A stretch of DNA of 64,000 nt from Chamaecyparis obtusa (Eukaryota; Streptophyta; Pinopsida; Cupressales; Cupressaceae): NCBI GenBank assembly GCA_027943335.1, contig BSBK01001299.1, positions 158,390 to 222,389 on the forward strand, in the 5' to 3' direction. Positions 50,162 through 60,960 of the stretch are shown piece after piece. Positions within the stretch are counted from its first letter, which is position 1. The number at the start of each line of letters is the position of its first letter. A model generated the notes under the pieces. That model worked only from the letters and a program-made list of their open reading frames with translations, was not told the origin of the DNA and did not search any database. A program made the translations under genes and the position numbers.

Positions 50162-51205
50162 GTTAGCATATCAGTGCAACTCTCATATGTTCTCTCTATA
50201 TTTTTTGTATATTTCACAATGCATTTTAGAACATGTTCTCTTGACATAACAATCTACCAATCTATATTGGCTCTCCATACTAAGATCATTTTGGGGTTGT
50301 GTATATTTAACTTGTCATTATTTCTTGTAGGTTCATATTTATTTGCACCCATGTTGGACCACATGATAAAGTAGAGATAGTTTATTCCTTCCATGCAGTT
50401 TTGTATCGACGCTCCAATTTCTCCCACTTCTTGTGCAAGTAGGTCCCCTCCCTACATTTTGTATGTCTTTTGACCTAATCGATTATGTCTTTATCATCAT
50501 TAGAGGTATTTGTGGAAAATATTTGAGTTGTTTCTAGTAGGAAAGGATCGTTGAGTGAAGATCAATGTTTTGTTTTGTTTTGTTTTTATGTGATAAATCA
50601 CAAGGGTTCTAAAAACTGACATATCGAAGAATCTTCTTTCCTTTTTTACTTCTACACAATTATTCCAATCAAGTTCGTTAATGTCAGGTGCATTTTTCAA
50701 CTGAATGAATCCATGTACATGAATAGTTCCTCAATGTTACCACTCATACTGGTACTAGTAATCTTTTGCACCTAGGATCTTTTCGATGACTTCTTGAAAT
50801 ATTGAGAATAATTTATACAAGTATAATGATGTGGTATGAGAATTGTCAATTACATTGTTAAGAAAAAAAAAAAATTTGGTGTCGACACATTGTATGCTAA
50901 GAGTAGCTATTGTAGGGTCTAGCCACTTTGTGTCTACTACACTTTATAGAAAAATAGAGTAGGTGACCCTATTTGGTTGATCATGGTTAATACTTGGGCA
51001 CAACATTTGTTCGAATATGGGCTTGTTCCTCTCATGTTACTCCCAAAGTGCATATGTTCCCAAGTAGATTATGAATCAAGGAGATTCCAAGGATGTGCAT
51101 GTAGGTTTTCTATAGTGGCCGGTATGATTTATACTACATTTAAAAAAAAACTATTGCAAGTCCTTGAGTACGATGACACATCATAAGATTGTAGATGAAA
51201 TATCG
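50162..51205. other. No gene recognised
   Basis: Open frames up to 81 codons occur but show no motif. The stretch resumes the DNA interrupted by the LINE at 47585. Confidence 0.5.
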
Positions 51206-52290
51206 AAACTGTGGATGCCTTCTAAATAATTAAAGTAAAAATAGGTGGAAACATAATTAAACTTATACCCTATAAATAAATGAAAAATTAAATCTACATT
51301 GAAAAGCTTCAAATTTATATATGCATAAATTACTTAACAGCCCACCTTATAATAAAAGTTATAAAATTGAAAGTTCTATGTAATGTTTGCTACAAACCTA
51401 AAGCAGAGTAAAATCCTTATATGTGTGTTTAGTTGAATGTCTATAAAATTAGTATTATCAAATAAAACTTTGATCTACTATGTAGAAACAATATATGTTT
51501 ATCCTTTCATCTCACACATTAGTGTATTTATTTATTTATCTATGTGATATAATTATTATTATATTTACACATCATAATCAGTATTATATTTATATTATAA
51601 TTATTATTGTTATTGTGAGCCACAAAATATAGAAATGTAATTTTAGAAAATAGCAAAAATTCAAATTAAACCCAAAATTTAATTATATTTGTTAATAAAT
51701 ATAGATATTAATTAATTAAATAAGGTTAAATCATCTTAAATAAGAATTACATTTCTTTCTTTCTTAGCCACTTAAATTTTCTTACTAAGAAAATTTAAAA
51801 TAACTACCTTATTACCCAAAAGATAGGTGAATCTATTTTTCAAAAGAATTTATAATAAGTAAATTTTTCCTAGAAGTATTTACCAAGGTATTCTTTTACT
51901 CAATAAAAAATTTTCCACAATAGTTATTAAAACAAACCTTGGATGCCTTCTAATTAAAAATTGGTGGAAAAATAATTAAACTTATACCCTAAAAATAAAT
52001 GAAAAAGTAAATCTACATTTGTTAATAAATATGGATATTAATTAATTAAATAAGGTTAAATCATCTTAAATAAGAATTACATCTCTTTCTTGCTTAGCCA
52101 CATAAGTTTTCTTATTAAGAAAAATAAAAATAACTACCTGATTATCCAAAAGATAGGTAAATCTATTTTTCAAAAGAATTTATAATAACAACATTTTTTC
52201 TAGAAGCTAGGTAAACCTAATTTATCAAATATTTACCAAGGTATTCTTTCACTCAAAAAACAATTTTCCACAATAGTTATTAAAACAATA
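51206..52290 (+). repeat. Tandem duplication of a ~350-bp unit, copy 1 split by ~390 bp
   Basis: Copy 2 (about 51937-52290) starts 'ttggatgccttctaa' and ends 'cacaatagttattaaaac'. Copy 1 shows the same text at 51206-51300 and 51686-51935, separated by about 390 bp of unrelated AT-rich DNA inserted at 'aaatctacattt/ttgttaataaat'. Copies differ at a few percent of positions. Confidence 0.85.
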
Positions 52291-52456
52291 TAATGTAGTT
52301 ATCCTTATTTTATGGAATAATGTAGTTAGTATTATGATAAATAGTTAACAAATAACCACTAAACGCTTTATTTTTCTACTTTGTTTCAGATCCTATGTCT
52401 GAATTTTTTAATATCAAACTTCATTCTGTATGTTTGAAACACAAAGAACACCAAAA

Positions 52457-52640
52457 ATATGAGTATTTTTAATATTATATGGGTATGTTGTAACTATGAT
52501 GGATTATAAATCATCTAAAATTATGAGAAAAAGAGTGTAACACTAAAAATACCTCTGCATATTTTTAATAGTATATGGGCATGTTGTCAACTATGGTGGA
52601 TTATAAATCATTGAAAATTATGAGAAAAAGAGTGGGTCTT
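52457..52640 (+). repeat. Direct duplication of ~82 bp
   Basis: The block 'tatttttaat...ttatgagaaaaagagtg' occurs at 52463-52536 and 52560-52636 with few differences. Confidence 0.85.
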
Positions 52641-53437
52641 TTAACAAGTCATTTACAAAACTAAATTTTTATTTCCTTCTTATCATTCTAAAAAAATAAT
52701 CTTATATTTAATTACCATCTTAACTCTTTTCTCTAAAATACTTTGTTCTTCCATAAAGAGAAGAAAAACTAGGACAAAAGAAAAGAATGTTGTAATAAAT
52801 AGAAATGTTGCTACAAATTCTCTTAAGCTCCACGCAAAACGAAATTAAATTCAAAGATTTTTAAGAATATCTATGATCCAAACATATAATTTTCTAGCAA
52901 TGAAGCCTTATAAAGTTTTATCCAACCTCATTTTTTTACCAGGAAAATTAGACATATCAAATGATCTGCAATTTTGTTTCTGAGCCCTATATTCTTTTAA
53001 AGAAAATGAAATAGAAATACAAAGAAAAACCAACTTACAAAATCCAAAGATAACACACCCCCCTCCTACACCAAACCCTAGCTCTATAAAATTTATACTC
53101 TCTGCTGAAGATACATTGTGATTTTGATAAAAGGATACTCTTACTTTAATTCCTCGAGCGAATCATGGTTGGTATTATTTGAAGCTTTGATCCTTAATAT
53201 AAAAGTCCTCTATTATTGATGATGAGCCAAAGCAAAAATCTCTCCGTGACAATGAAGCTTTAGTACACAGAGATCCAACCAATTTCAATATCCGTTCATC
53301 ACATTGTTCTATCTGATCATTTATGCGTGTACACACAATAATCCTTATATCAGTTAACAGGTTACATTTACATTAATCTATTTTAGCTTTCGGGATAACT
53401 TTAACAGGAAGTCTGCCGCTCATTCCTGAAGTTAAGT
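52641..53437. other. No gene seen
   Basis: AT-rich; nothing recognised apart from the 3' flank of the P450 fragment. Confidence 0.5.
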
Positions 53438-53650
53438 TCAATACAAATATGGGCTTAAAGTCTTCTCTGCCACACAAACTAGCATTCCTGTATTACCTTT
53501 CTTCAGCCATCTCTCCAGCTTGAATCCCAAGTAATCAGCACCCGAGATACTCTCCATCCTTAACATTGCGTATGGGTGATAAGTGACTCGCATCCCTTTG
53601 CTCACACTCATGCCATTTGGGAGCGTCTTTCCGCCTCTATTCACCACACA
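53438..53650 (-). pseudogene. Cytochrome P450 C-terminal fragment (CYP86-clan-like)
   Basis: The minus-strand frame reads 'TLPNGMSVSKGMRVTYHPYA', 'MLRMESISGADYLGFKLERW' and then, after a short gap, 'GMLVCVAEK'. The order LP.G..V.KG..V.Y.PYAM.RME.IWG.D...F.PERW is the block upstream of the heme loop in the plant fatty-acid hydroxylase P450s (families such as CYP86, CYP94 or CYP704). The following G-x-x-V-C-x-A is a worn heme-binding loop that keeps its cysteine; about 20 residues normally lying between are gone. W in the IWG block is now S and P in PERW is now L. No other exon was recognised nearby, so this is a captured or relic fragment with no activity. Confidence 0.75.
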
Positions 53651-54329
53651 AATTTACAAGCTAACTGAAAAAGAAATTCCTCTACAAGCTAGTCTCCAGG
53701 ATGTGTGAATTTTTTTTTAAAAAAAAACTCTCATAAAATTTTAATGTCTAAAGAAAATATTTCTCAAAAATTAAAACTAGTTTACCTGGCAACATAAAAA
53801 TGGTAGGGCAGACAAAGGGAGTCTTTAGCCTTTGCCAACTTCAAAATCTAGTTCGCACTGTGGTCTGCACCAGCAGATGGATTCAATAGCAGGAATTATG
53901 GAGCACATAATAGAAAAAAAACATACAATCCTGAAACTATCTTCGGGGATTCATCCCTAAAAATTATCATCCCTAGAATTCCCAACTGTGGTGGACGAGC
54001 TGCTGCATTCAACGACATCCCCTGAAATGCACAGCCATGAATGGCACCACAAACGGTTTTCTGCAACTAACAGACAAATCCTTTTGCATCAAACAATTTG
54101 TTTCTTACCCACAAGAACAACCGCTAGTGAAATGAGATTACAGGGCGGATCAAGATTTCTGCTGGTGAATAGAGGGGTTTCTTCAATATCAAGAATTAGC
54201 CACAATAGGGATATGAAAAATATGGGCGGGATGATTCAAAAAATTATGCTGGGTGGGATGATTTAAAAATATGTAGTGCTTATAAATTATTATCTTCCGT
54301 AACTGTCAAATCATCAAAAATCTGTTACC
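53651..54329. other. No gene recognised
   Basis: A plus-strand open frame of 92 codons at 53988-54266 has no motif I know. The region may hold unrecognised remnants of the P450 gene upstream part. Confidence 0.45.
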
Positions 54330-54560
54330 GTCTACCTTCGTACTTCAGCGCAGGTCCGTTCAACCTGGGCCTGCAGGCACCGCGTGTGGGAGGTGGGGGC
54401 ATGTATGGGGGATGGTATGCCTATACATACATCCCATTACGTTTTAGTTGCAGGTTTAGCCAGTGCTGAAAGTTGAGGGGACATGGGGATTTGGGTCCCA
54501 CCCCATTCCCCACACTTTTGCCAAGGTGGATACCCACGCAGGTAAGGAAAAAGGTCAAAT
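54330..54560 (-). repeat. GC-rich patch related in inverted orientation to 32450-32510
   Basis: Plus strand ACGTTTTAGTTGCAGGTTTA (about 54440-54459) is the reverse complement of 'taaacctgcaactaaaacgt' at 32457-32476. 'ggggcatgtatggggg' (about 54395) likewise mirrors 'ccccccatacatgcctcc' at 32489-32506. Both patches are richer in GC than their surroundings. Confidence 0.65.
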
Positions 54561-57500
54561 GAATAAGCAACCAGTGCATGGGCTAAGTCAAGTGCATTTA
54601 TAACAATGCAGGCCTAAATTTAATAATGGGTAAGGGTGTGGTCTCCCATAACCTGTGCCCCTTTTGGGGAGTTATGAAGGTGTGGGAAAATAAAGATATA
54701 TTTAATTGATAAGGAATTTAATTAGATAAGATATATAATATATATTAATGACTGTGGCATGGATTTGTATGGGATTTTTTTTTTCCATACAAAATCTAGA
54801 GATCTGTAGGTCTCCAATTGCTCTTTTCATTTAAAATTTTGTATGTGATATTTATTTTTTCTCTCCGTCTTTACATGGTATAATTTCTACTTGTTTGGTT
54901 CAGGTACATAGGAAGTGTTATAGATGATAAATCAATTTATCATTTGAAACACGGAGTCTCTTTTTGAAATGAATTTAATGTTAAGAATAGATTAGATTTC
55001 TCAACTAAATTCATTGCTTCTAAAACAATATGCAATAACAAGCTATCCAATTAATTTGTAAAGATAGAGAGGTAGAAATCTTATTCTTTGTTTGCAACTC
55101 ATTCAACATATAAATACAATGATTTCCCTGCAATAACTACAAGGTATTAATAACTCTCTTCTATTTGATATAACCGAAAACACACTACATTATACACATT
55201 GCAACTTCAAACGGAAATGAGTTTTGCATTTCAAGAGTAACATAACTTTTTAAATACATCTTCACAATTCAAATTTACATACAGAAGCCTCTTTGAGGAC
55301 TTTTAAAGAACTATAAAATACAAGATTTAGGCTTCTTCTTTCATCAAGAGGATTACAAAATTACACATGCACACTCCTCAACCTTGGGAGCTATTTTTCA
55401 ACATCCTGAATAACCCTTTAATCTCCAAGCTTTACACCTACATTGAACTTCTGAAAATCTACAAGAAACCAAGACAAAAGGAAGACCATGGGAAGCTCAC
55501 CTCCCATCCTAGGCCTCTCATGAGGCCACCCCCGAGCTTGGGGAAACCACATTAAATGGGATACATAAACTCATACACAAACACTCACAAGAAAACATAC
55601 AATTGTAAAAACCCAAATTCCCTCAAGGGTGAAACTAAGAAATTCTAAGAACTTTTGTGTGTGTGGGTGGACAACCCATGGAGACAAACATTGCATAAAA
55701 ACAACAAGGCCACACATGGACCCAAATAACACAATTTCATAACAAGGCTCACATGGCCAATCTTCCCTCCTTATACCCCCAATGCCTCATGGGCTAAATG
55801 CAAGGTTACCTGGGGAAAATCACTCACCCAAGCTTCATCCTTCCCCACACATGGAGGAGAATCTACACATGGAGTTGCCTCCATTTCCCACACCCCCTCT
55901 TGGTTTCTCTTCCCTCCCAAGGGTGAGTGAATCCAAGAGTATACAACCCAAATACAATTACAAAAGAAAACACATGACATGCTTGCTCTCACCATGACCA
56001 ACCATAGGGAGCTAAAACACAACAAAGAAACAAATGCAAAACTTCCTCCATGACCAACCATGGGGAGCCAAAGAAAACATAAACTCATATATTTACTACA
56101 ACAAGAGTGAGAGCAAATCCAACCTCAAATCCAAATGCAAAATGAAGGAGAGTTGAGCCCTTTTTCCAATTTCAAGCTTTTCTTCCTCCTCTAACTTTGG
56201 TGATCTCTAAGGATAGAGAATGGGTGAACAACCCCAATGTTCTCCAAAATTCTACTAAAAGGACCTCTAAACCAACTCCCCAAAATCGTAAGGGAAAGCA
56301 AGCCCTCTCATTGGTTTCCAAAACCCCAAACCTTACACACCCCTCACCTCATAAAGGTGGTCCTTGGAAGTGGGTGACCAAGGACTTCTCCAAACAAGGT
56401 AAGTGGTCATGAAAGTACTTTTTGGGCCATATGACAAGTTGCAATTTTCGTTCAAGATTAAATATGCACTTTTCGAGGCGACAAAAAGTCAATCTTGGGC
56501 TTCTCCCATGTTGAAAATACCCCTAACCCATAGGTACATGGAATGGGTTAGCTAAAAATGCATAAAACCACTCCCTAAGGCCACTTTTAACCCTCTAAAA
56601 CTCATGATTAAGAGTATGCACGAAAATGTAAGATGGGGACTTCATTATGGGGTCCTATGACAAGTGGGTGTGCTTAGGATTTCCCCCAAAAGGCTTCTAG
56701 AATGTGCTCTCACTCAACCACATGACATACCTTGATAACATTAAACACTAGTGTCAAGTGACACTTCACAAAATAACATTACACACAAGGTATGTCTAAT
56801 TTGTCACAACACTTAACATTCCTACACACATACATCCAAATTATTGTTACGAATAAAATACTTTACAACGAGGCCTCGGGTCTCTTCATAGACGGGGCCT
56901 TGGCTTAACTAATTGCACATACATTCAATGTGATTTCCTCGAATATATTCCATGGTCCTTCCACCTGCAACACCTCAATGCAGCATCAGTAATTCAAGGA
57001 AGAAAACCAATACGAATAAACATATAAGATATAACATCTTCAATTTAATCAAAATTCAATTGCATATAGTCATGTAAGGCACATTTATCAAATCATCTCA
57101 ATTTCAACTACATAAGATCATATAGGGTACAATAATCGAATCAATACGCTTTCAATTGCATAATTCAATTTCATCTCTAATGCATACTAATCTCGTAATT
57201 CAATTGAAATCATGGTCATCAATAATCTAACATCATCATAAGGTAATCATCAATTACTCATAACACCAATGCAGTGAAGATGTCTAACATGATATTCATT
57301 TGCAACATAGAATTCAATTGCATTCTTACAATCACTTTCTAATAATTCATAATTCAATGCATACGTCTAATCACTTTCATATAGTGCATAATTCAAATAC
57401 ATATAATTTTATACACACAAGTTATAATTTCTACTGTGTAATCAAAGTCACATAAAGTACAGTGCCCTCATATAGACCATAATCCAAATGCAGGCTTGCA

Positions 57501-58235
57501 AACATATAGAATACATTCATTCTTTCAATTCAATTCAATCTACATAATTCGATTGCATAACTCCATAGTACTCCTAATCCCAAAGATTCTCAATTTTCCT
57601 TAGCATAATATTTAAGATAAATCGATGGTTCAACATCGGTAAGGGGTAACCATAACAGTCAGGTCCTATAAAATTCTTATCACAAGTATGATTAAATTTC
57701 CTAATCTAGGAAAACAAAATGCAGAATAATCCTATTAGTCTAGGATCTAACAAATCCTTGTTTAGGGTTCTAATAATATCACCAAAACATCACTATGGTA
57801 TAACCATATAATACATCATCAAAACATTACTCATCCTCCTCGTAGGAGTTACTAGAATCATCACATCAACTATTAATTTAATCCAAGATAAAATTATGAC
57901 TTAACACATAACTAAATTGGCATTTACATCTCGACTTCTTGAATCTAATCCTTTCGACAAAAGTACTCAATGGAACCTTAATAGTCTAGCTGGATCTATG
58001 ATCCGTAGGATAACATACTGCATCCAATATTCACTTACACAATTAATAACCCAGAGATATCACCTCTGTCATTGCAACACTTAGTAAATAGGTACTGATA
58101 TGAAGGTACAATATATAGGTCTATCCTGAGGTACAATTCCGTTAGGGATTTACCAATCATCCAAATACTACAAAACCCCTTAATCCTCTGACATCGAAGT
58201 GTTGAGGAAAAGGTGGAAACGGGGTGGGCCTTACA
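54561..58235. other. E3 right part: no gene recognised
   Basis: Short open frames in 55360-56420 carry no known motif. A sequence beginning TGTAAAAACCCAAATTCCC at 55593 resembles an LTR start, but no partner was found. Two copies of 'atgaccaaccat.gggag' lie at 55993 and 56050. 56850-58235 is AT-rich and ends with the E3 terminus GGTGGGCCTTACA. Confidence 0.5.
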
Positions 58236-58240
58236 AAGTG

Positions 58241-58523
58241 CATGTATCTTTCTCATACTTGCATATCTGATCATGCGCTCATAGAATAAGCATGAATATA
58301 GTCTAACCAACTTAACTTCCAGGGTGCACACCATAATTCTTCCATACGCATGTGCGTTGATGCTCTGAGCTGTAGGAACTCTTTACACTGTCCATTCTTC
58401 AACACTTAACCAATTTCTGATCGTCTCATCAAGTGCATTGACTCCAAACTACTATATGACTTTGTTGCCTTAATGAAAACACTATATTAATTCATATACA
58501 TCAGTATAGCCAACTTTCCAACA
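58241..58523 (-). repeat. E1 5' LTR, outer segment
   Basis: Resumes the LTR after E3 and matches about 8198-8480 of the 3' LTR to its last base, CCAACTTTCCAACA. The E1 target duplication CCTAT follows at 58524-58528. Confidence 0.93.
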
Positions 58524-58528
58524 CCTAT

Positions 58529-58849
58529 TTGATGGTTCAATGGTTTTAATATATAGAATTTTATGTGCATACTTTGATTATTCAATGATTTTTATAGATT
58601 GCATATTAGTGAAAGATTTTATGTATGATTTGATTATTCAATGATTTTTATGATACTTTTTATGATGCTTATGATTTATAGATCCCCTTAAGACACTAAA
58701 ATATGATGAAATTAGTTAGATTACTTACGACATGTGTTAGTTCTAGAATTAGTTACATGTATACTTTGATTATTCAATGATTTTTATAGATTGCATATTA
58801 GTTAAAGATATTATGTATACTTTGATTATTCAATGATTTTTAGTTAAAG
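58529..58849. other. E1 right flank, short AT-rich repeats
   Basis: The phrase 'actttgattattcaatgatttttatagattgcatatta' appears at about 58571 and 58753 and a shortened form at 58818, so this is a loose direct repeat. No gene. Confidence 0.65.
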
Positions 58850-60960
58850 AGTGTCTTAAGGGGTCGTGGGTAACATAACATGTCATAAGCTATAGATAAA
58901 GGTCCTAGGGTGTCTTAAGGGGTCATGTGTAACATAAGTGGTCCTAGAGTGTTTTAAGGGGTTGTGGGTAACATAAGATGTCATAAGCTATATATAAGGG
59001 TCCTAGAGTGTCTTAAGGTGTCTTGGGTAACATAAGATGTCATAAGCTATAGATAAAGGTCCTAGAGTGTCTTAAGGGGTCGTGGGTAACATAAGATGTC
59101 ATAAGCTATAGATAAGGGTCCTAGAGTGTCTTAAGGTGTCGTGGGTAACATAAGAGGTCCTAAGGTATAGATAAGAATCCTAGAGTGTCTTAAGGGGTCG
59201 TGGGTAACATAATAGGTCCTAATTAGTGGACTAATTAGTCCTAATTGGTCCTAATTGGTCATAGTAGGTCCTAATTGGTCATATTAGGTCCTAATTGGTT
59301 CTAATTGAGTCTAATTAGGTCCTAATTGGTTCTAATTGAGTCTAATTAGGTTGTAATTAGTTCTAATTAGTCATAATTAGTTCTAATTAGTCCTAATTGG
59401 TCCTAATAGGTCTAATTGGGTCTAATTAGGTAGATAATTAGGTCCTAAATTTTGTTCCTAATAGGTCCTAATTGGTCTTGGTACAGTTAGGTCTAGTTAA
59501 GTCTAATAGGTCCTAAATTTTGTTCCTAATAGGTTCTAATTGGTCTAGTTACCTGTCTAATTGATCCTAATAGGTCTAGCTAGGTTTAGTTAGGTCTATT
59601 TGGACCTAATAGGTCCTAATACATCTAATTGGTCAGACTAATATTGGTTAAACTCCTAATAGGTCTAATTGGTCCTAATAGGTCCTAATAGGTCTAATTG
59701 GTCCTAATAGGTCCTAGTTAGATCTGCTTGGTCCTAATAGGTCTAGTTAGGTCTAGTTAGACCTCTCATTAGTCTTAATAGGTCCTAATTGCTAATAATT
59801 AGTCTTAGTAGGTCTAATTAGCTCTAAAATTAGGTATTACAATATCACATTTACATGATGAACATTAAGACAAGTCTTCACCATCAACTTAAAATATCTA
59901 GAGAGAGAAACAACTTAGACATACCTTGTTTCCTAATATGACCTAATATGACCTAGAGTGTCTTAAGGGGTCATGGGTAACATAAGAGCTCCTAAGGTAT
60001 AGATAAGAGTCATAGAGTGTCTTAAGGGGTCGTGGGTAACATAAGTGGTCCTAGAGTGTCTTAAGGGGTCGTGGGTAACATAAGATGTCATAAGCTATAG
60101 ATAAGGGTCCTAGAGTGTCTTAAGGGGTCATGGGTAACATAAAAGGTCCTAAGGGGTCCTAGGTTACATTAGTGGATCCTCGTATGTATTACTTGAATCT
60201 AAGATACATAAATGTGTCATAGGACAACCTAAGATATGTTAATGGGTCTTCAGGATCCGAATAGGTCATATATGTCTTAAAATGTCATAAGGGATGTATA
60301 ATGGTCAAATAATATTAATGGGTCATAGATGTGATAAGAGCTCTAAGTGGTCCTAGGACATCCTAAGATTCTTTAGTGGGTCTCAGGGGTCCTAAGGATT
60401 CATATTTGTTTTAAGATTTCATAAGGGATCCAAATAAGAGTCCTAGAATATTAATGAGTCGTAGGTGCAATAAGTGGTCCTAGAGTGTCTTAAGGGGTTG
60501 TGGGTAACATAAGAGGTCCTAAGGTATAGATAAGGGTCCTAGAGTGTCTTAAGGGGTCGTAGGTAATATAAGAGATCTTAAGGGATCCAGATAAGAGTCC
60601 TAGAATGTTAGTGGGTCGTAGGTGCAATAAGTGCTACTAGAGTGTCTTAAGGGGTCATGGGTAACATGGGTCCTAGATGTGTTTTAATATAATGTAAGGG
60701 ATGGATAAGGGTTAGGTATAGTGTCTTAAGGGGTTGGGGGTAACATAAGAGGTCCTAAGGGGTCCTAGGTTTCATTAGTAGATCCTCGTATGATATTAAT
60801 TGAATCTAAGATACATAAATGTGTCCTAAGACAACCTAAGATATGTTAATGGGTGTCGATGATCTGAATGGGTCATATATGTCTTAAAATGTCGTAAGGG
60901 ATGTATAATGGTCCAACAATGTTAATGGGTCGTAGATGTGATAAGTGGTCTAAGGGATCT
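58850..60960 (+). repeat. Minisatellite field: GTCTTAAGGGGTCGTGGGTAAC family
   Basis: Units of about 50-75 bp read 'gagtgtcttaaggggtcgtg' then 'ggtaacataagaggtcctaa' then 'ggtatagataagggtccta', more than 15 times, with variable omissions. From 59217 to 59830 the array changes to a simpler unit of about 10-17 bp built on 'ggtcctaatt' and 'aggtctaatt'. Near 60150 'aaggggtcctaggttacatt' recalls the palindromic minisatellite at 46430-47115. Confidence 0.9.

Larger units (their letters stand above)
31128..58235. mobile_element. E3: 27.1-kb composite insertion in the E1 5' LTR
   Basis: E1's LTR is interrupted exactly here and both junctions carry AAGTG (31123-31127 and 58236-58240). The insert begins TGTAATGCCC and ends GGGCCTTACA, an imperfect inverted pair with TG...CA ends, which together with a 5-bp duplication is what an LTR retrotransposon leaves. 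However I could not find the second copy of either end, a primer-binding site, or gag/pol, so the orientation and family remain open. It may be an LTR element filled with later insertions and deletions, or a solo LTR enlarged by them. Its contents (MULE, LINE, gene fragments, repeat arrays) are listed separately. Confidence 0.8.

Noticed and set aside
53988..54266. 92-codon plus-strand frame
   Set aside because: No recognisable domain, no support from neighbours; left unassigned.
55593..58235. Possible LTR starting TGTAAAAACCC and ending at the E3 terminus
   Set aside because: Only the first dozen bases resemble the left end of E3; the rest does not match, so an LTR pair is not supported.
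46430..60960. Possible CRISPR arrays in the repeated fields
   Set aside because: Repeats are adjacent or overlapping without constant-length unique spacers, and the context is a plant nuclear genome.
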